A stretch of 64,000 nucleotides of DNA from Mixophyes australis (taxonomy: Eukaryota > Chordata > Amphibia > Anura > Limnodynastidae), in assembly GCA_036250195.1 (NCBI GenBank), contig JAVHZZ010000004.1, forward strand, positions 143,783,729-143,847,728, written 5' to 3'. The first letter of the stretch is position 1, and every line of letters begins with the position of its first letter. Positions 1 through 12,481 of this stretch are shown here, piece by piece. The notes under the pieces were generated by a model, which saw nothing but the letters and a program-made list of their open reading frames with translations, did no database searches and was not told where the DNA came from. Position numbers and translations under genes: made by a program.

Positions 1-32
1 CTCACTGATCTGGGTATCAGAGTGTGGCCTTA

Positions 33-1565
33 GGCTGGGTACACACTAGTGTTTTCAGTCGAATATTGGGCCAATCAGGACGATAAACGATCGGTTAGCC
101 TGATATCACATTAGTGTGTATCCTGCTACAATGAATGATTATCGTTCCAAAGCCTATTGTATCGTTGAACGAGAATTTTAAACTGAACTAAAAATCTTAT
201 TCAACGAAGGCATTATGTCATTCCAATTCTGCAGTGTGCATGCACGCACAACTGTCTTGCATACACACTGCAGGGAGATCTCAGCTGGGAGTGGAGAAGG
301 ACAGGGTGCTGCTGAAAGTTTCTGCTCTTTCTTCACAATAGTCTGTCTCACGTAATGGTTCCTAGAGGCAGCTCAGCATTGACACAAACCACTAGATCTC
401 TTTCTTCTCTAATTCGCAGCTTCCAATTCTTGCAGGGGCCAGGCAGCAGTAGGCTCTCAGCAGTTTCCCAGTAACCCCGAGCTAGCCAGCATTAGCTACA
501 CAGCAGCTCCCAGGTCTATAGAGCTAAAGCCAACTCTTTGGACCATTAACCACCCCAGTATTTGCCTATAGAGAACAAGCCGCTCTAACAGCTAGCTAGT
601 CACTTTCTTGCTTGTCACAATCGCCCAGAGCCTTCATCTTTATGGGGAGGAGTGGGTACTGCAGCAATAAGGGGTTCTGCTTTACAGAACAGCCAAGTAT
701 TCCAGAGTGCTCTGCCCGCCGCCCCCCCCCCCCCCCCCACTTAAAAAAACCAACAAAAAAAAACAACAAAAACACACTTAGCACATCAGCAGATTTAAAT
801 GGCTGGTTTCTCATAAAGTCACTATTTAAACTTTAACGTTGCAATTAGTAAACAGTATCAGTGTGTAGGGGATGATCTGGGTGTGAGACTGTTGTATGTC
901 TGTCTTTATGTTCCCCAAGCTGTTAGGTTTGCTTTCCTCCCTGGCATTAGTGGACAGTGAAGGGGGGACTTTGCTCCTAGACTACTTCTCAGCCTGCCTT
1001 CTTTATCACTATATGTCAAAGTCTTCCTCTCACTTTTTATCCACAAGAGCTTGTATGAAAGGTTTGTGGACTTTTAACTTCTTTCACTTATTTTCCACCC
1101 GTTGGTATTAACCCTTCCGATGCCATGGTGTTTGGTAACTGCATTTGCATTGCAGTAGTGAATGGTTATATCTAAATTGTGTTTTGTTCTATAGTGTTTT
1201 TATCCTTCTTTTTTATTTTGAAATACTGCTGTGGTGAAAGTGTTGATCCATATGGGGGGTATACGATAGGGAATTTTCTCAGTCTGCAGACAATATCTAT
1301 GTATCTGTATCTGTGCAGCACAGAGATGAGCTTACTTTGGTCTCGGGGATGGCTGCCCCAGAAGGTGCACTGCTCAGGAGAGATTTGCAGAGTCCAAACT
1401 TTTCAGCCGATGGTTATGACAGATGAAGAGCACAGATCTGCAGGTAAATCGTGTACAGTGTGTAAACATGAATCGGCATGCTGATCGGGACTCTTATGTT
1501 TCCTGTTGTTGGTTAAATCACAAACTATCACATTGTTAGAATTTTCCTATAGTGTGTACCCAGCC
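33..1565. mobile_element. Harbinger-like nonautonomous DNA transposon
   Basis: The ends are inverted copies: GGCTGGGTACACACTA at the left and TAGTGTGTACCCAGCC at the right. Each is flanked by TTA (30-32 and 1566-1568), the 3-bp TWA-type target duplication typical of the PIF/Harbinger superfamily. The 1533-bp body has no recognisable transposase and only short chance frames, so it is a nonautonomous copy. It lies downstream of chkb coding exon 4, inside the following intron. The superfamily assignment rests on ends and target site only. Confidence 0.7.
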
Positions 1566-1762
1566 TTACCCATTGCGGCCACCGATCACCCTTCTAATAT
1601 ATCATTTGTCTTCAACTACTTTACAGCTTCACACACGGACAGCGCATGTTGCCTTAATGTTACGTTAGCAGATATTGAAAGTCTGGATGATCACAGATGT
1701 AATATGATTTACCTGCATACTATACATACATGTATACACATTGTGCCACAATCAAGAACTTA

Positions 1763-3391
<1,629 letters not shown>

Positions 3392-3652
3392 TCAAATTTA
3401 CCAAGACATTATAATTGAAATATAGCAAAAAACATTTACCAATGGAAATAGGCAGCTAGTAAATCTGTATACAATAACTACACAAATATATATTTTAGCA
3501 CTTAACACAAAACATTAAAATCTACAGAACTGTGTTCCATCATGTACTATTATTGGCTAACTTCACCACAGTCAATTGTGAAAGTACATATTTCCAAACC
3601 CGACTTACACCTATGGATAAGAGCTGCAACACCATATGAAATATTTTCTTCA

Positions 3653-3862
<210 letters not shown>

Positions 3863-5291
3863 TCACTTTAGGTGCAATATTAAATTAAATGTTTACTTAT
3901 TTCCAAAATAAAGTTCAACATTTTTCAAATAAATCTTGAATATAATCCATATCTAACCAGTGAGGCACGGGAATATTTATTAACTGCAATACCCACACCT
4001 CAGGTCATTCAGTGATGTCTTTAGTGGTGTGGTTGTATTCATACAGAGTGCACCTGGGAAGCTGGACTACGTGGAGAAACAGGCAGTCTCCACACATGGA
4101 CTGTGCTGCAGCCCCCTGCATCTGGGCATATTGAGGAGCGACCTGTGAAGTACCACAGCAGAGAAACAGTAAAATGAATGTCTCAGTGCTACATCCAGAT
4201 GGGATTAGTGTGCTGGTGGTGTAAAAACACCGCCTGTTAAAGCAGCTGCTATTATGCCAAGGAGCACCCGGAGATTTAGGAAGGGAGAAGGGTGCTGTTT
4301 TTCACACGCACCCATCCACCACAAAGGCTCCATGCCTGTGCTACTAACCATGATTTCAATAGCTCATTCATTTCATTTGGGTTTCTACATGTGCACTGGA
4401 AAACCCATGTGAACCCTTTAAGAGTATGTCAACCACATATCAAATACATCCGCAAGAGCATAGCATTTACATGCAGTGTGAACGTGCATTTTGATGCAAG
4501 TGCAACCCCAGCGAGAAGAGTTTGGCTTGGGACTGTTTCTGCAATGAAGAAAGTATGCTCTCATGTTTTATTCCAACTCCTTAATCTAAACCCAAAACGA
4601 CTTTTTTTTTTTTTTAGATTTGGAGTAGAGTTGTCCTTTGATTCAGCCCAAATTGCTACAATTTAAAAATAAGCAGACAACTGTACACAAAAGACAGTGT
4701 AAAGGTTAGTACAGTGTGCAGGCAAATTCTGAGATTAAAAAAAGGCAGGTGCATAAATTTGCCTAACTGTAGGTTCCTGATACCAAACAAACCATAAAAT
4801 CATTGAGTCTACATTACAGTCTAAAAAAGAATGAAGGAATAAACCTAAAAAGATAAAAGGTATGTGAAGTAGCACATATGTATGTATGCCACATTTTTAC
4901 ATATTATTGAAAAAGCTTTACAATATTTATATTCGACCACTAATTTACATCAGACTTGTATGGTTACCAAGATGTATGCGTATCACTGAAACGGCAGCAC
5001 AAGGGATAGCAAACCTTGACCCAGTTGTTTTAGATCAGCATAACTACAGCGACAATGTTTTCAGTCTAACTTTCCATATTTAAGCTTTGTATTCATAACA
5101 AATTAATAATCCTGCTTTTTTTTTTGTTTTTAGTAATACAAAAACAAAATGTTTAACTACTATATCTTTATCCCAATGGTTATCCTCTGTCAGCTTATAT
5201 AATTAAATTCCAGATACACTGTAGCTCTCCCAGTCCCCTCTTTAGTTTATGTTTTGATAAATAATACATAAGTGTTTATATATTTAAAATA

Positions 5292-6411
5292 CACTAGATG
5301 GACAAAAGAATTTGGACGCTTGACCATTACACCAACAGGGACTGTAATGACATTGTATTTAAAATACATATACTTTAATATGAGGTTGGCACCCCTTTTG
5401 CAGCAATAACAGCTTCCACTCCTCTTGGAAGGCTTTCCACAATATGTTGGGAGTGTTTCTGTGGGAATTTGTGTCCATTCATCCTGTAGAGCATTTATGA
5501 GGTCAGGCACTGATGTTGGACGAGAAGGCCTGGCTGACAATATCTATTCCAGATCAGGGACCTGCGCGGGCCAGTCAAGTTATTCCACACTGAACTCATC
5601 AAACCATGTCTTTGTAGTCCTTGCTTTGTGCATTGGGGCACAGTCATGTTGGATCAGAAAAGGGCTTTCCCCAAACTGCTGCCACAAAGTTGGAAGCATA
5701 GCATTGTTCAAAATGACTAGGTACGCTGAAGCAATAAGATTTCCCTCTACTGTAGATAAGGGGTCTAGCCCAAACTCTGAAAAACAGCCCAATACCATTA
5801 TCCCTCCTCCACCAAACTTCACAGTTGGCATAATGCAGTCAGACAGATAATGTTCTTCCAGCATTTGCCAAACACAGACTCGCCCATCTGACTGCCGCAT
5901 AGAGAAGCGTGATTCATCGCTCCACAGAACATGTTTCCACTGCTCCACCAGTATCGGTGTGCTTTACACCACTCCATCCGACGTTTGCAATTGATCTTGG
6001 TGATGTGAGGTTTGCATGCAGCTGCTCGGCCATGGAAACCCATTCCATTAAGCCTCCACCACACAGTTTTTGTGCTTACATTAGTGCCAGTTGAAGTCCC
6101 GAACTCTTCAGCTATGGAATCGGCAGAACATTGGTGACTTTTTACGCACCATGTGCCTTAGCAGTCGTTGACCCCGCTCTGTGATTTTACGTGGTCTTCC
6201 ACTTTGTGGCTGAGTTGCTGCTGTTCCTAAACGTTTCCACGTTCTAATAACATCACTTACAGTTGACTATGGAATATCCAGCAGGGATTAAATTTCATGG
6301 CTAGGTATATGGCTAAGTGCTTGATTTTATACACCTCTGGCAATGGGTTGGATTGAAACACCTCAATTCAATAATTAACAGGTTTGACCAAATACTTTTG
6401 CCCATATAGTG
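5292..6411 (-). mobile_element. Tc1/mariner transposon with decayed transposase
   Basis: The ends read CACTAGATGGACAAAAGAAT on the left and, reversed, CACTATATGGGCAAAAGTAT on the right, each next to TA (5290-5291, 6412-6413). That is the Tc1-type structure with TA target duplication. The minus strand holds pieces of a Tc1 transposase in several frames. One of about 122 residues (5580-5948) reads WKHVLWSDESRFSMRQSDGR, containing the second-domain Asp of the DDE triad (WSDES). It is followed by PTVKFGGGGIMVLGCF and by FLIQHDCAPMHKA, the QxD block with the second catalytic Asp. Frames are broken by stops and shifts, so the copy is inactive. Confidence 0.85.
5580..5948 (-). pseudogene. Tc1-like transposase fragment
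   Basis: This is the longest surviving frame of the 5292-6411 element. It covers the middle of the DDE domain from EQWKHVLWSDES to RTTKTWFDEFSVE. The final SPDLNPIEH-type block that carries the last acidic residue falls downstream in another frame and is degraded. A partly overlapping frame at 5819-6064 holds HITKINCKRRMEWCKAHRYW, the segment just upstream of WSDES. A single-base shift therefore separates the two halves. Confidence 0.8.
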
Positions 6412-6470
6412 TATGCTAGATGAGATAACAACACAAAATAAAATGGACAAGAGAAGAAGATTAGTATTTA

Positions 6471-7415
6471 CACTCAGTGGCCATTTTATTAAGTACACCT
6501 GCTCGCGAAAGCAAATGTCTAATCAGCCAATCATGTGGCAGCAAATCAATGCATAGAAGCATGCAGACATAAACAAGAGGTTCAGTTGTTGTTCAGACCA
6601 CACACCAGAATGTTGAGAAATGTGATCTAAGTGACTTTGACCATGGATGGTTGTTGGTGTGAGTTGGTTTGAGTATGACACAAAGTGCAAATCCGCTGGA
6701 ATTTGCAAGCACAGTCTCTAAAGTCTACAGAGAATGATGTGTGTGCAAAAAAGAAAAAAAAACATCCAGTGAGCGTAAGTTCTGTGACCAAAAACGCCTT
6801 GTTAATGAGAGGTCAGAAGAGAATAGCCAGTCTGGCTCAAGCTGACAGGAAGGTGACAGTAACACAAATAAACATGCTTTACAACAGAGGGAGGCATGTA
6901 GAAGAGATCACACATGTCAAACTTTGAAGTGGATAGGCTACAGCAGCAGATGACCACACAGAGTCCCACGCCTATATGTAAGAACAGGAAACTGAGGCTA
7001 CAGTGGTCACAGGCTCACCAAAACCGATTTGGATAAACACAACCTGGTCTGGCGAATCTTTATTTCTGTTGCAACATTCAGATGGTAGTGTAGCGTAATC
7101 AACTTGATCCTGCCTTGTGTCAATGGTGCTGGCTGATGGTGGTGGTGTAATGTTTCCTTGGCACACATTAGGCTCCTTATTACCACTTCAGGATTTTTTA
7201 ATTCAACAACTTACCTGAGTATTGTTACCAACCATCTACATCCCTTTCTGGCCATAGTCTACCCATCTACTTAATGCAGGTTAACACAAACTGGTTCCAT
7301 GCACATTACAATAAGTTGACTGTACTCCAGCACCATTTGGGATGTGGTGGAACAGGAGATTCCCAGTATGAACATGCAGCAAATGCAGTGTACCTATTAA
7401 AGTGGCTGATGAGTG
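6471..7415 (+). mobile_element. Tc1-type element, CAGTGGCC-end family, decayed
   Basis: The left end CACTCAGTGGCCATTTTATT and the right end, reversed, CACTCATCAGCCACTTTAAT are imperfect inverted repeats flanked by TA. The interior around 7105-7180 matches the interior of the copy at 39909-40640 (CTGCCTTGTGTCA and TTGGCACACATTAGG). No open frame survives. The two copies share orientation. Confidence 0.7.
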
Positions 7416-8887
7416 TATGTACCAATTACTATATAGTATAATCCCATGTTTGAGTAATACCATATATCACAGCCTGTATGTTACATAACTAAATGTACCT
7501 GATAAAACGTACTTAGTTAAATATGTTCAGTGTACTATCTATCACATTTCATTTTTGTAAACGGACATTTCAAAACAGGCTGGCTCTTCTCTATCAAGCA
7601 TTACTTTATTGCAATGCAAAATCCAGAATCTGACTGATTGGCTTGCAGTCTCTCAGAAAATATAAATGCTCTATAAAAACTGCAGATTGATGGAATCACA
7701 CACACAAAGATGTAACCACATATGTCACTATAAGTACATAGGACATGTTACATTTTGTTATTTTGCGCTATATCAGCATATCTTTGTAGACAGTTCAAGA
7801 GTTGAGGAATGTAAAATAAAATGGCATGAAATATATGTATTTTTTGTTCTACTGAACAAGCAAATGTTAATTCATACTGACAAAAAAAAACAACAATGTA
7901 TATGGTAAATTAAAAGGATTGGTAACAGACAACAGTTGAAAGAGGAGTCCTGGCAGAGCACATATCCTGGTAGACATCACATGAGACCCAATGCAATGTA
8001 GCAGCGAATAAAACAATGTAGTGGTTAAAGATGGTGTAAATCCAGTTAATCATCGAATCATAAAATGTGTAGACTGTATGTAGAATGTCTCTCAAATAAA
8101 TAAATTGAAAATATCATCTTAGTTTTTCTTAGCAGCACTATTAAAAGAAAAGCAATACCTCTTTATAACGCCATTTTATAGAACACAGGTCAAAATTGAT
8201 GTTATAGCGAGGGTAATATTTTAAAGAAGATATATAATGGATTTAATATATTTTAATGCATTTTGTGGAGAGGATAAACTTGCTGGTAAGCAATGATGGC
8301 ATTTTAACGGGAGAGGTAGTATAAAGAAGTCATTTACTGAAGTATTTTAGAAGACTGTGTTCCTTGTTTACTTCACAACAGAATGGGAGTTGGATATGCA
8401 TTAATGCTATGCATCTCACATACACAACAGAATATAGGTATAAGCATTTGTATGCATGTTAAATATCCTAGGTGACAGTAGGGAAGGTCTAAACATTTGC
8501 ATCCTGATTGTGCATGACCTATGAAAACACCTGACCAACAATCTGTAACCTTTGTACCGGCTTTGTAAACACAAGTTAAAGCCAAAAGTCAGGACGTGTA
8601 GAATGGGCAAGCTCTGGATAAAGCAGTGTCCATGGAGCAGATACTTGACAGAATGGCAATAGTGCTGGTTGTAGGGGAGGGAGTCGAGCTGGAAACATTT
8701 AGGGAATCTGATAACTGGGTAATTTAGAAGGATTAAGGGTTATTGTCGCACTAGTTTGTTGAAAGGGCTACAACACTCATTGAAAAAAATATTTATTTTT
8801 TCTGACTTCTCTTATAGGAATTCTTATTCAATATTAAAGATTATTATTTATATTGAGGTGCTAACATTTAGCTATAATTTACATCAA

Positions 8888-8995
8888 CTGGAGGAAGAGA
8901 CAAGGAGCTGAATTGAATAATGGTGCACTATGTAGTCCAGTTTTGGACTACATAGTGCACCATTATTCAAATCAGCTCTTTGTCTCTTCCTCCAA
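8888..8995. repeat. long near-perfect palindrome
   Basis: A left arm at 8888-8939 and a right arm at 8944-8995 are reverse complements with only a few mismatches across about 52 nt, separated by a 4-nt loop. The arms include TGGTGCACTATGTAGTCCA and GGAGGAAGAGACAA. No target duplication is obvious. It could be a tiny palindromic MITE or an inverted duplication. Confidence 0.85.
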
Positions 8996-9675
8996 CTGGT
9001 TAATTTACACAGATAATCATATGGGTAGGAAAGTATTTAACTACAGATAACTGACCTATAACAATTTGTCTTTCATTTACCAGGATATTACAGCAACAAT
9101 AGGATAAAAGCATTTTTTGCTAAATATTGTTTTTTGGCCCACACTTAGAAATATACCACACAGCCATAGGCCAAGGGCTGAAGAGCGATATTGATGGGTC
9201 CTGAAAAAAATAAGAGGTGTCCTTGCCCCTTCAAATCTATATATGCATGTTCATGCTTGTTCTGTAGGTACACTAGTGATACAGATGTTTATGATACAGG
9301 AGGGCTGCAAGCATATTATAAAATACATACGGTATACCATACTTGTAGGCCAGATTGATGTCAATAGAACTTTTTGCAAATGTATTAGGAGATATTTGGG
9401 GACCAGGTAAAAATAATAAGCTTCGGAGGCTATACTTGGCCACAGGCAGCCATTGAAGTCACCTAAAAGGAAGTTTCAGCTCTGCACAGTTGCTAAAATG
9501 ATAGGTTCCAGCACTACTTCAATTATGTGGCCTATCCTTTCTATGGAGTGTTCTTGGTCTGATTAGTCAGAGCTTATATCTGTGCTAGTGCTACACTTAA
9601 CACATGGGGGTAAATGTATTAACATGCGGGTTCATCAACCCCCGCGAGGTCAGCGTCTTTGGCGATTAAATTTAA

Positions 9676-9728
9676 AGAAATGGCGCTGCCTTGTAAAGCT
9701 TTTCCCTTTACAAGGCAGCGCCATTTCT
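9676..9728. repeat. perfect 23-bp inverted repeat
   Basis: The arms 9676-9698 and 9706-9728 are exact reverse complements around a 7-nt loop. They include ATGGCGCTGCCTTGTAAAG. The repeat sits just after GGGGGTAAATGTATTAA, which resembles the end of a palindromic anuran MITE (compare 48167-48328), so it is probably the core of a decayed MITE. Confidence 0.7.
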
Positions 9729-9970
9729 AATATTGTACTAACAATTGCTCTAAATCCTCTTTGCAGGTCAGTGTGGTATGTAGAGTCTATAGATCTGTAA
9801 ACATATAGTTTGCTACGTATACAAAGGTTTTTTACAGTATGCACATAGAATTTGAATATTGCACTTGCCCAGGAGGTGTCCCTCGGACCCCGGTGGTTTG
9901 TACCAATTACAAAAAGAGTGATACTACATGTACACTGAACCCACAGTCCAGAGTATACCCGTTGATTTAC

Positions 9971-10146
9971 CTGACCACAGACACTCTCATCTGGTGTGGT
10001 TCGATGCTTCTCCAGACCCCTCCCAAGTACTCTCTGCATAAAGTGAAAGCTTTCATTTGCAAGTCTTTGCTCAACTCCAGACGTCGCTTTTCAGGGGACG
10101 GTTGTTCTGGCTCGGGAGTCTTTGGCTCCTGGTGTGAAGGAGCCAT
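9971..10146 (-). CDS. chkb: choline kinase beta, coding exon 1
   Basis: Choline kinase phosphorylates choline (and ethanolamine) with ATP, the first step of the CDP-choline route to phosphatidylcholine; it is a cytosolic dimer. This exon encodes 58 residues plus two bases of the Ser codon completed in exon 2. The N-terminus MAPSHQEPKTPEPEQPSPEK is Pro/Glu-rich and poorly conserved. It is followed by the family segment FTLCREYLGGVWRSIEPHQM. The start at 10144-10146 was chosen because it lies in a strong context (ACCATGG) and leaves about 36 residues before CREYLGG, close to the human beta enzyme. The frame is open upstream to an ATG at 10383, which would add 79 residues. The donor GTAAAT follows at 9965-9970. 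Neighbourhood (mapk8ip2 to the right) and sequence both favour beta over alpha. Confidence 0.9.
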
Positions 10147-10917
10147 GGTATCCAATGACTCTGGAAGGCTGGAGAGCCGATGCTCTGTTGGACAGGATGT
10201 AGCTCCAGCCTCTCTACCAGAGGATACATTAGTGGATGATATCAAGGTATCGGCTTCACTAAAGGGTCCTGTTATGGAATCTTTATTTCCCAAACCAACC
10301 AGCTCTTCACGTTGATCTTGCTGAACAAGTGCATCCCCCTCATCTTTAGTGCGTATCTCGGTGCCTCCTACTGCACAATGCATTATAATAACTTCCAATC
10401 ACACGTCCCTGCTGCTTCCAACCCTGCCCCCGGGGTGGAAGCACTGAGGGAACTCGCGGAACCAGTTAATCATAGACGGCTGCAAGTAAGTGACATTGCT
10501 GTCAATGTGAGCCTGGGCTGATTCAGCACTATACAGTAGCAGCCGGCTCTTTGCCTGCAGGGTAACATGCCCTCCTCCTGTCACCTCCCATGAGCGGATG
10601 CGTGTTACGGTGATTGACATGTCTTCCAGCTAATCAGTGTGAGCGGTAAGGTCATCCTACAGCTAGTAGTAAGGCGCTAGAGGGCCGGCAGTATGAACAC
10701 AAGAGGTGACAAATAACTTCTAAGTCGTACAGCTGGAAGGAATGACTGTCTGTAACTCAACCGTCTTAGTAATACATAGATATCTACCATGGCGTCGCCA
10801 TTTTCGTGAAGGCCAAGACTATGAGGCATATGCGATTGGACGTAGCAAAATGTACCAGGTTGTGGAGACATCATTGTACAGCCCAGTGCTTGGATCAGGA
10901 CGCCCACAAATGGTCAT
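10147..10917. promoter_or_regulatory. probable bidirectional promoter of chkb and the CYTH gene
   Basis: The coding start of chkb on the minus strand and the noncoding first exon of the CYTH gene on the plus strand are divergent and under 1 kb apart. The interval has more CpG than the surrounding DNA and lacks transposon signatures. It holds inverted CCAAT boxes (for example GCGATTGG near 10830) and no strong TATA box, as expected for a CpG-type shared promoter. Transcription start sites cannot be placed from the sequence. Part of the interval is also an in-frame upstream extension of chkb (10147-10383), which may be 5' UTR. Confidence 0.55.
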
Positions 10918-10968
10918 GTGACCAGTGAAGCTTCGTACCTGTCTGGCGGGAAATTTCCATACGGAGAG
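10918..10968 (+). other. CYTH gene, noncoding first exon (3' part, with donor)
   Basis: The first coding exon of the CYTH gene begins exactly at a splice acceptor with its ATG, so an upstream 5' UTR exon is required. The best candidate ends in GGAGAG at 10968 followed by GTGAGT, a near-consensus donor, in the CpG-richer region just upstream. Nearby upstream ATGs (10910, 10916) run straight into TGA at 10919, so this exon should not add protein sequence. Its 5' end is unknown. The donor is inferred. Confidence 0.5.
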
Positions 10969-10972
10969 GTGA

Positions 10973-11487
10973 GTATGTGGCTAGTTACACGTTATATTAT
11001 ACATGGCCAAGGTGTAGGTCACCGTGCTCTGTATGTGGGTAGTTACATGTTATATTATACATGGCCAAGGTGTATATCACCGTGCTCTGTATGTGGGTAG
11101 TTACACGTTATATTATACATGGCCAAGGTGTAGGTCACCGTGCTCTGTATGTGGGTAGTTACATGTTATATTATACATGGCCAAGGTGTAGGTCACCGTG
11201 CTCTGTATGTGGCCAGTTACACGTTATATTATACATGGCCAAGGTGTAGGTCACCGTGCTCTGTATGTGGGTAGTTACACGTTATATTATACATGGCCAA
11301 GGTGTAGGTCACCGTGCTCTGTATGTGGCCAGTTACACGTTATATTATACATGGCCAAGGTGTAGGTCACCGTGCTCTGTATGTGGCCAGTTACACGTTA
11401 TATTATACATGGCCAAGGTGTAGGTCACCGTGCTCTGTATGTGGCCAGTTACACGTTATATTATACATGGCCAAGGTGTAGGTCACT
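10973..11487 (+). repeat. 58-bp minisatellite, about 8.9 copies
   Basis: Units start at 10973, 11031, 11089, 11147, 11205, 11263, 11321, 11379 and 11437. Each contains GTATGTGG, ACGTTATATTATACATGG and GTAGGTCACCGTGCTCT. Units differ mainly by GTGGCTAG, GTGGGTAG or GTGGCCAG after the start, and by ACACG versus ACATG. The array begins inside the splice-donor sequence of the putative CYTH first exon, and every unit repeats the GTATGT stretch. High unit similarity suggests recent, length-variable expansion. Confidence 0.97.
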
Positions 11488-11767
11488 GGATAGTCCAGTT
11501 CACTAGGAAACGTGTGACTTCACATTTGTTGCACTACAAATTCTAACATGTTGCTTGTCGGACATGTTGACGCGTTTAGTTCCACAATAGCTGGCAAGTC
11601 ATATAGAAGAAACACACTGCAGAACAAATCCAAACCGCTGGCCCACGCAAATGAATCATGTAAATAATGTACAGTAGAGCTTATGCTTACACTTCTACTG
11701 CATATGTTTTCAGAATAAACTATAACATATATTTGTCGTTTTCCAGTGATGTAATATTTGCTCTTTT

Positions 11768-11845
11768 CAGGGCCTAATTAAGGGTCACAGCCGCCCTAGG
11801 CTACTACACTGGCTGCTGCCCCCTTCCCCCACCAATGTGTGTGTG

Positions 11846-11893
<48 letters not shown>

Positions 11894-12481
11894 TGTGTGT
11901 AAACAAAATTGTAAAACATTAATTAATACATAAAGCACACTTTATTATGCACTTCCTCTCTCACCTGATCTTGCAGCATAGACTGCCTGATCTCTCTTGC
12001 TTGTTCTTGGAGCATTGTTTGTTGGAGTCCTGTATTTAAAATGTGCAAAAATTGTATTATAATGCAAATTTTAACAAACCCTGACTGATTTAAACACAAC
12101 ATTCCATTATGACCATATAAAACAACTCCCTAGTATAGACATAGACGATAAAATATCTGAAAATTATTTACAATCATATACTAACATCTACCAGCCCTGT
12201 CTATCTAGTATTTAGTATTCTAGTAAGCATCCAGATCACTGCCACACAATAGAGATCCTGCCCCCCACAAGCTATTTTATCATCTCACCCACCAGCCAAT
12301 TCATCCCCTCCCCCTGTCATTTTTATCAACCTGCACCAGACAGTTTATGACCCCCCTCTAGCCAGTTCATTACCTCCCCATTGCCATTTCATTAATCCAA
12401 TTCAACCCCCCCTCTAGCCAGTTCATTAATCCGACTCAGTCATCTCTTCCCCTCCACAGCCTAGTGGTTGATCAGGCCCTG
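11768..12481. mobile_element. hAT-like nonautonomous element
   Basis: The ends CAGGGCCTAATTAA and (reversed) CAGGGCCTGATCAA are near-identical inverted repeats of the CAGGG type used by hAT transposons. The flanking 8-mers GCTCTTTT (11760-11767) and GTTCTGTT (12482-12489) match at six of eight positions, a plausible decayed 8-bp duplication. The interior includes a TG/TA microsatellite (about 11838-11892). It encodes no transposase. Confidence 0.6.

Noticed and set aside
4292..4666. 124-codon plus-strand frame in chkb intron 1
   Set aside because: No recognisable motif, a biased poly-Phe stretch from a T run, and no support from context.
10910..10968. N-terminal extension of the CYTH protein from the upstream exon
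   Set aside because: The last 51 nt of the exon are in phase with MPRNVEV, but the only ATGs nearby run into TGA at once. The frame would need a GTG start.
10918..11249. Open frames of about 60 codons over the minisatellite
   Set aside because: They start at non-ATG codons or inside the tandem array, and the 58-bp period is not a multiple of three. They are artefacts of the repeat.
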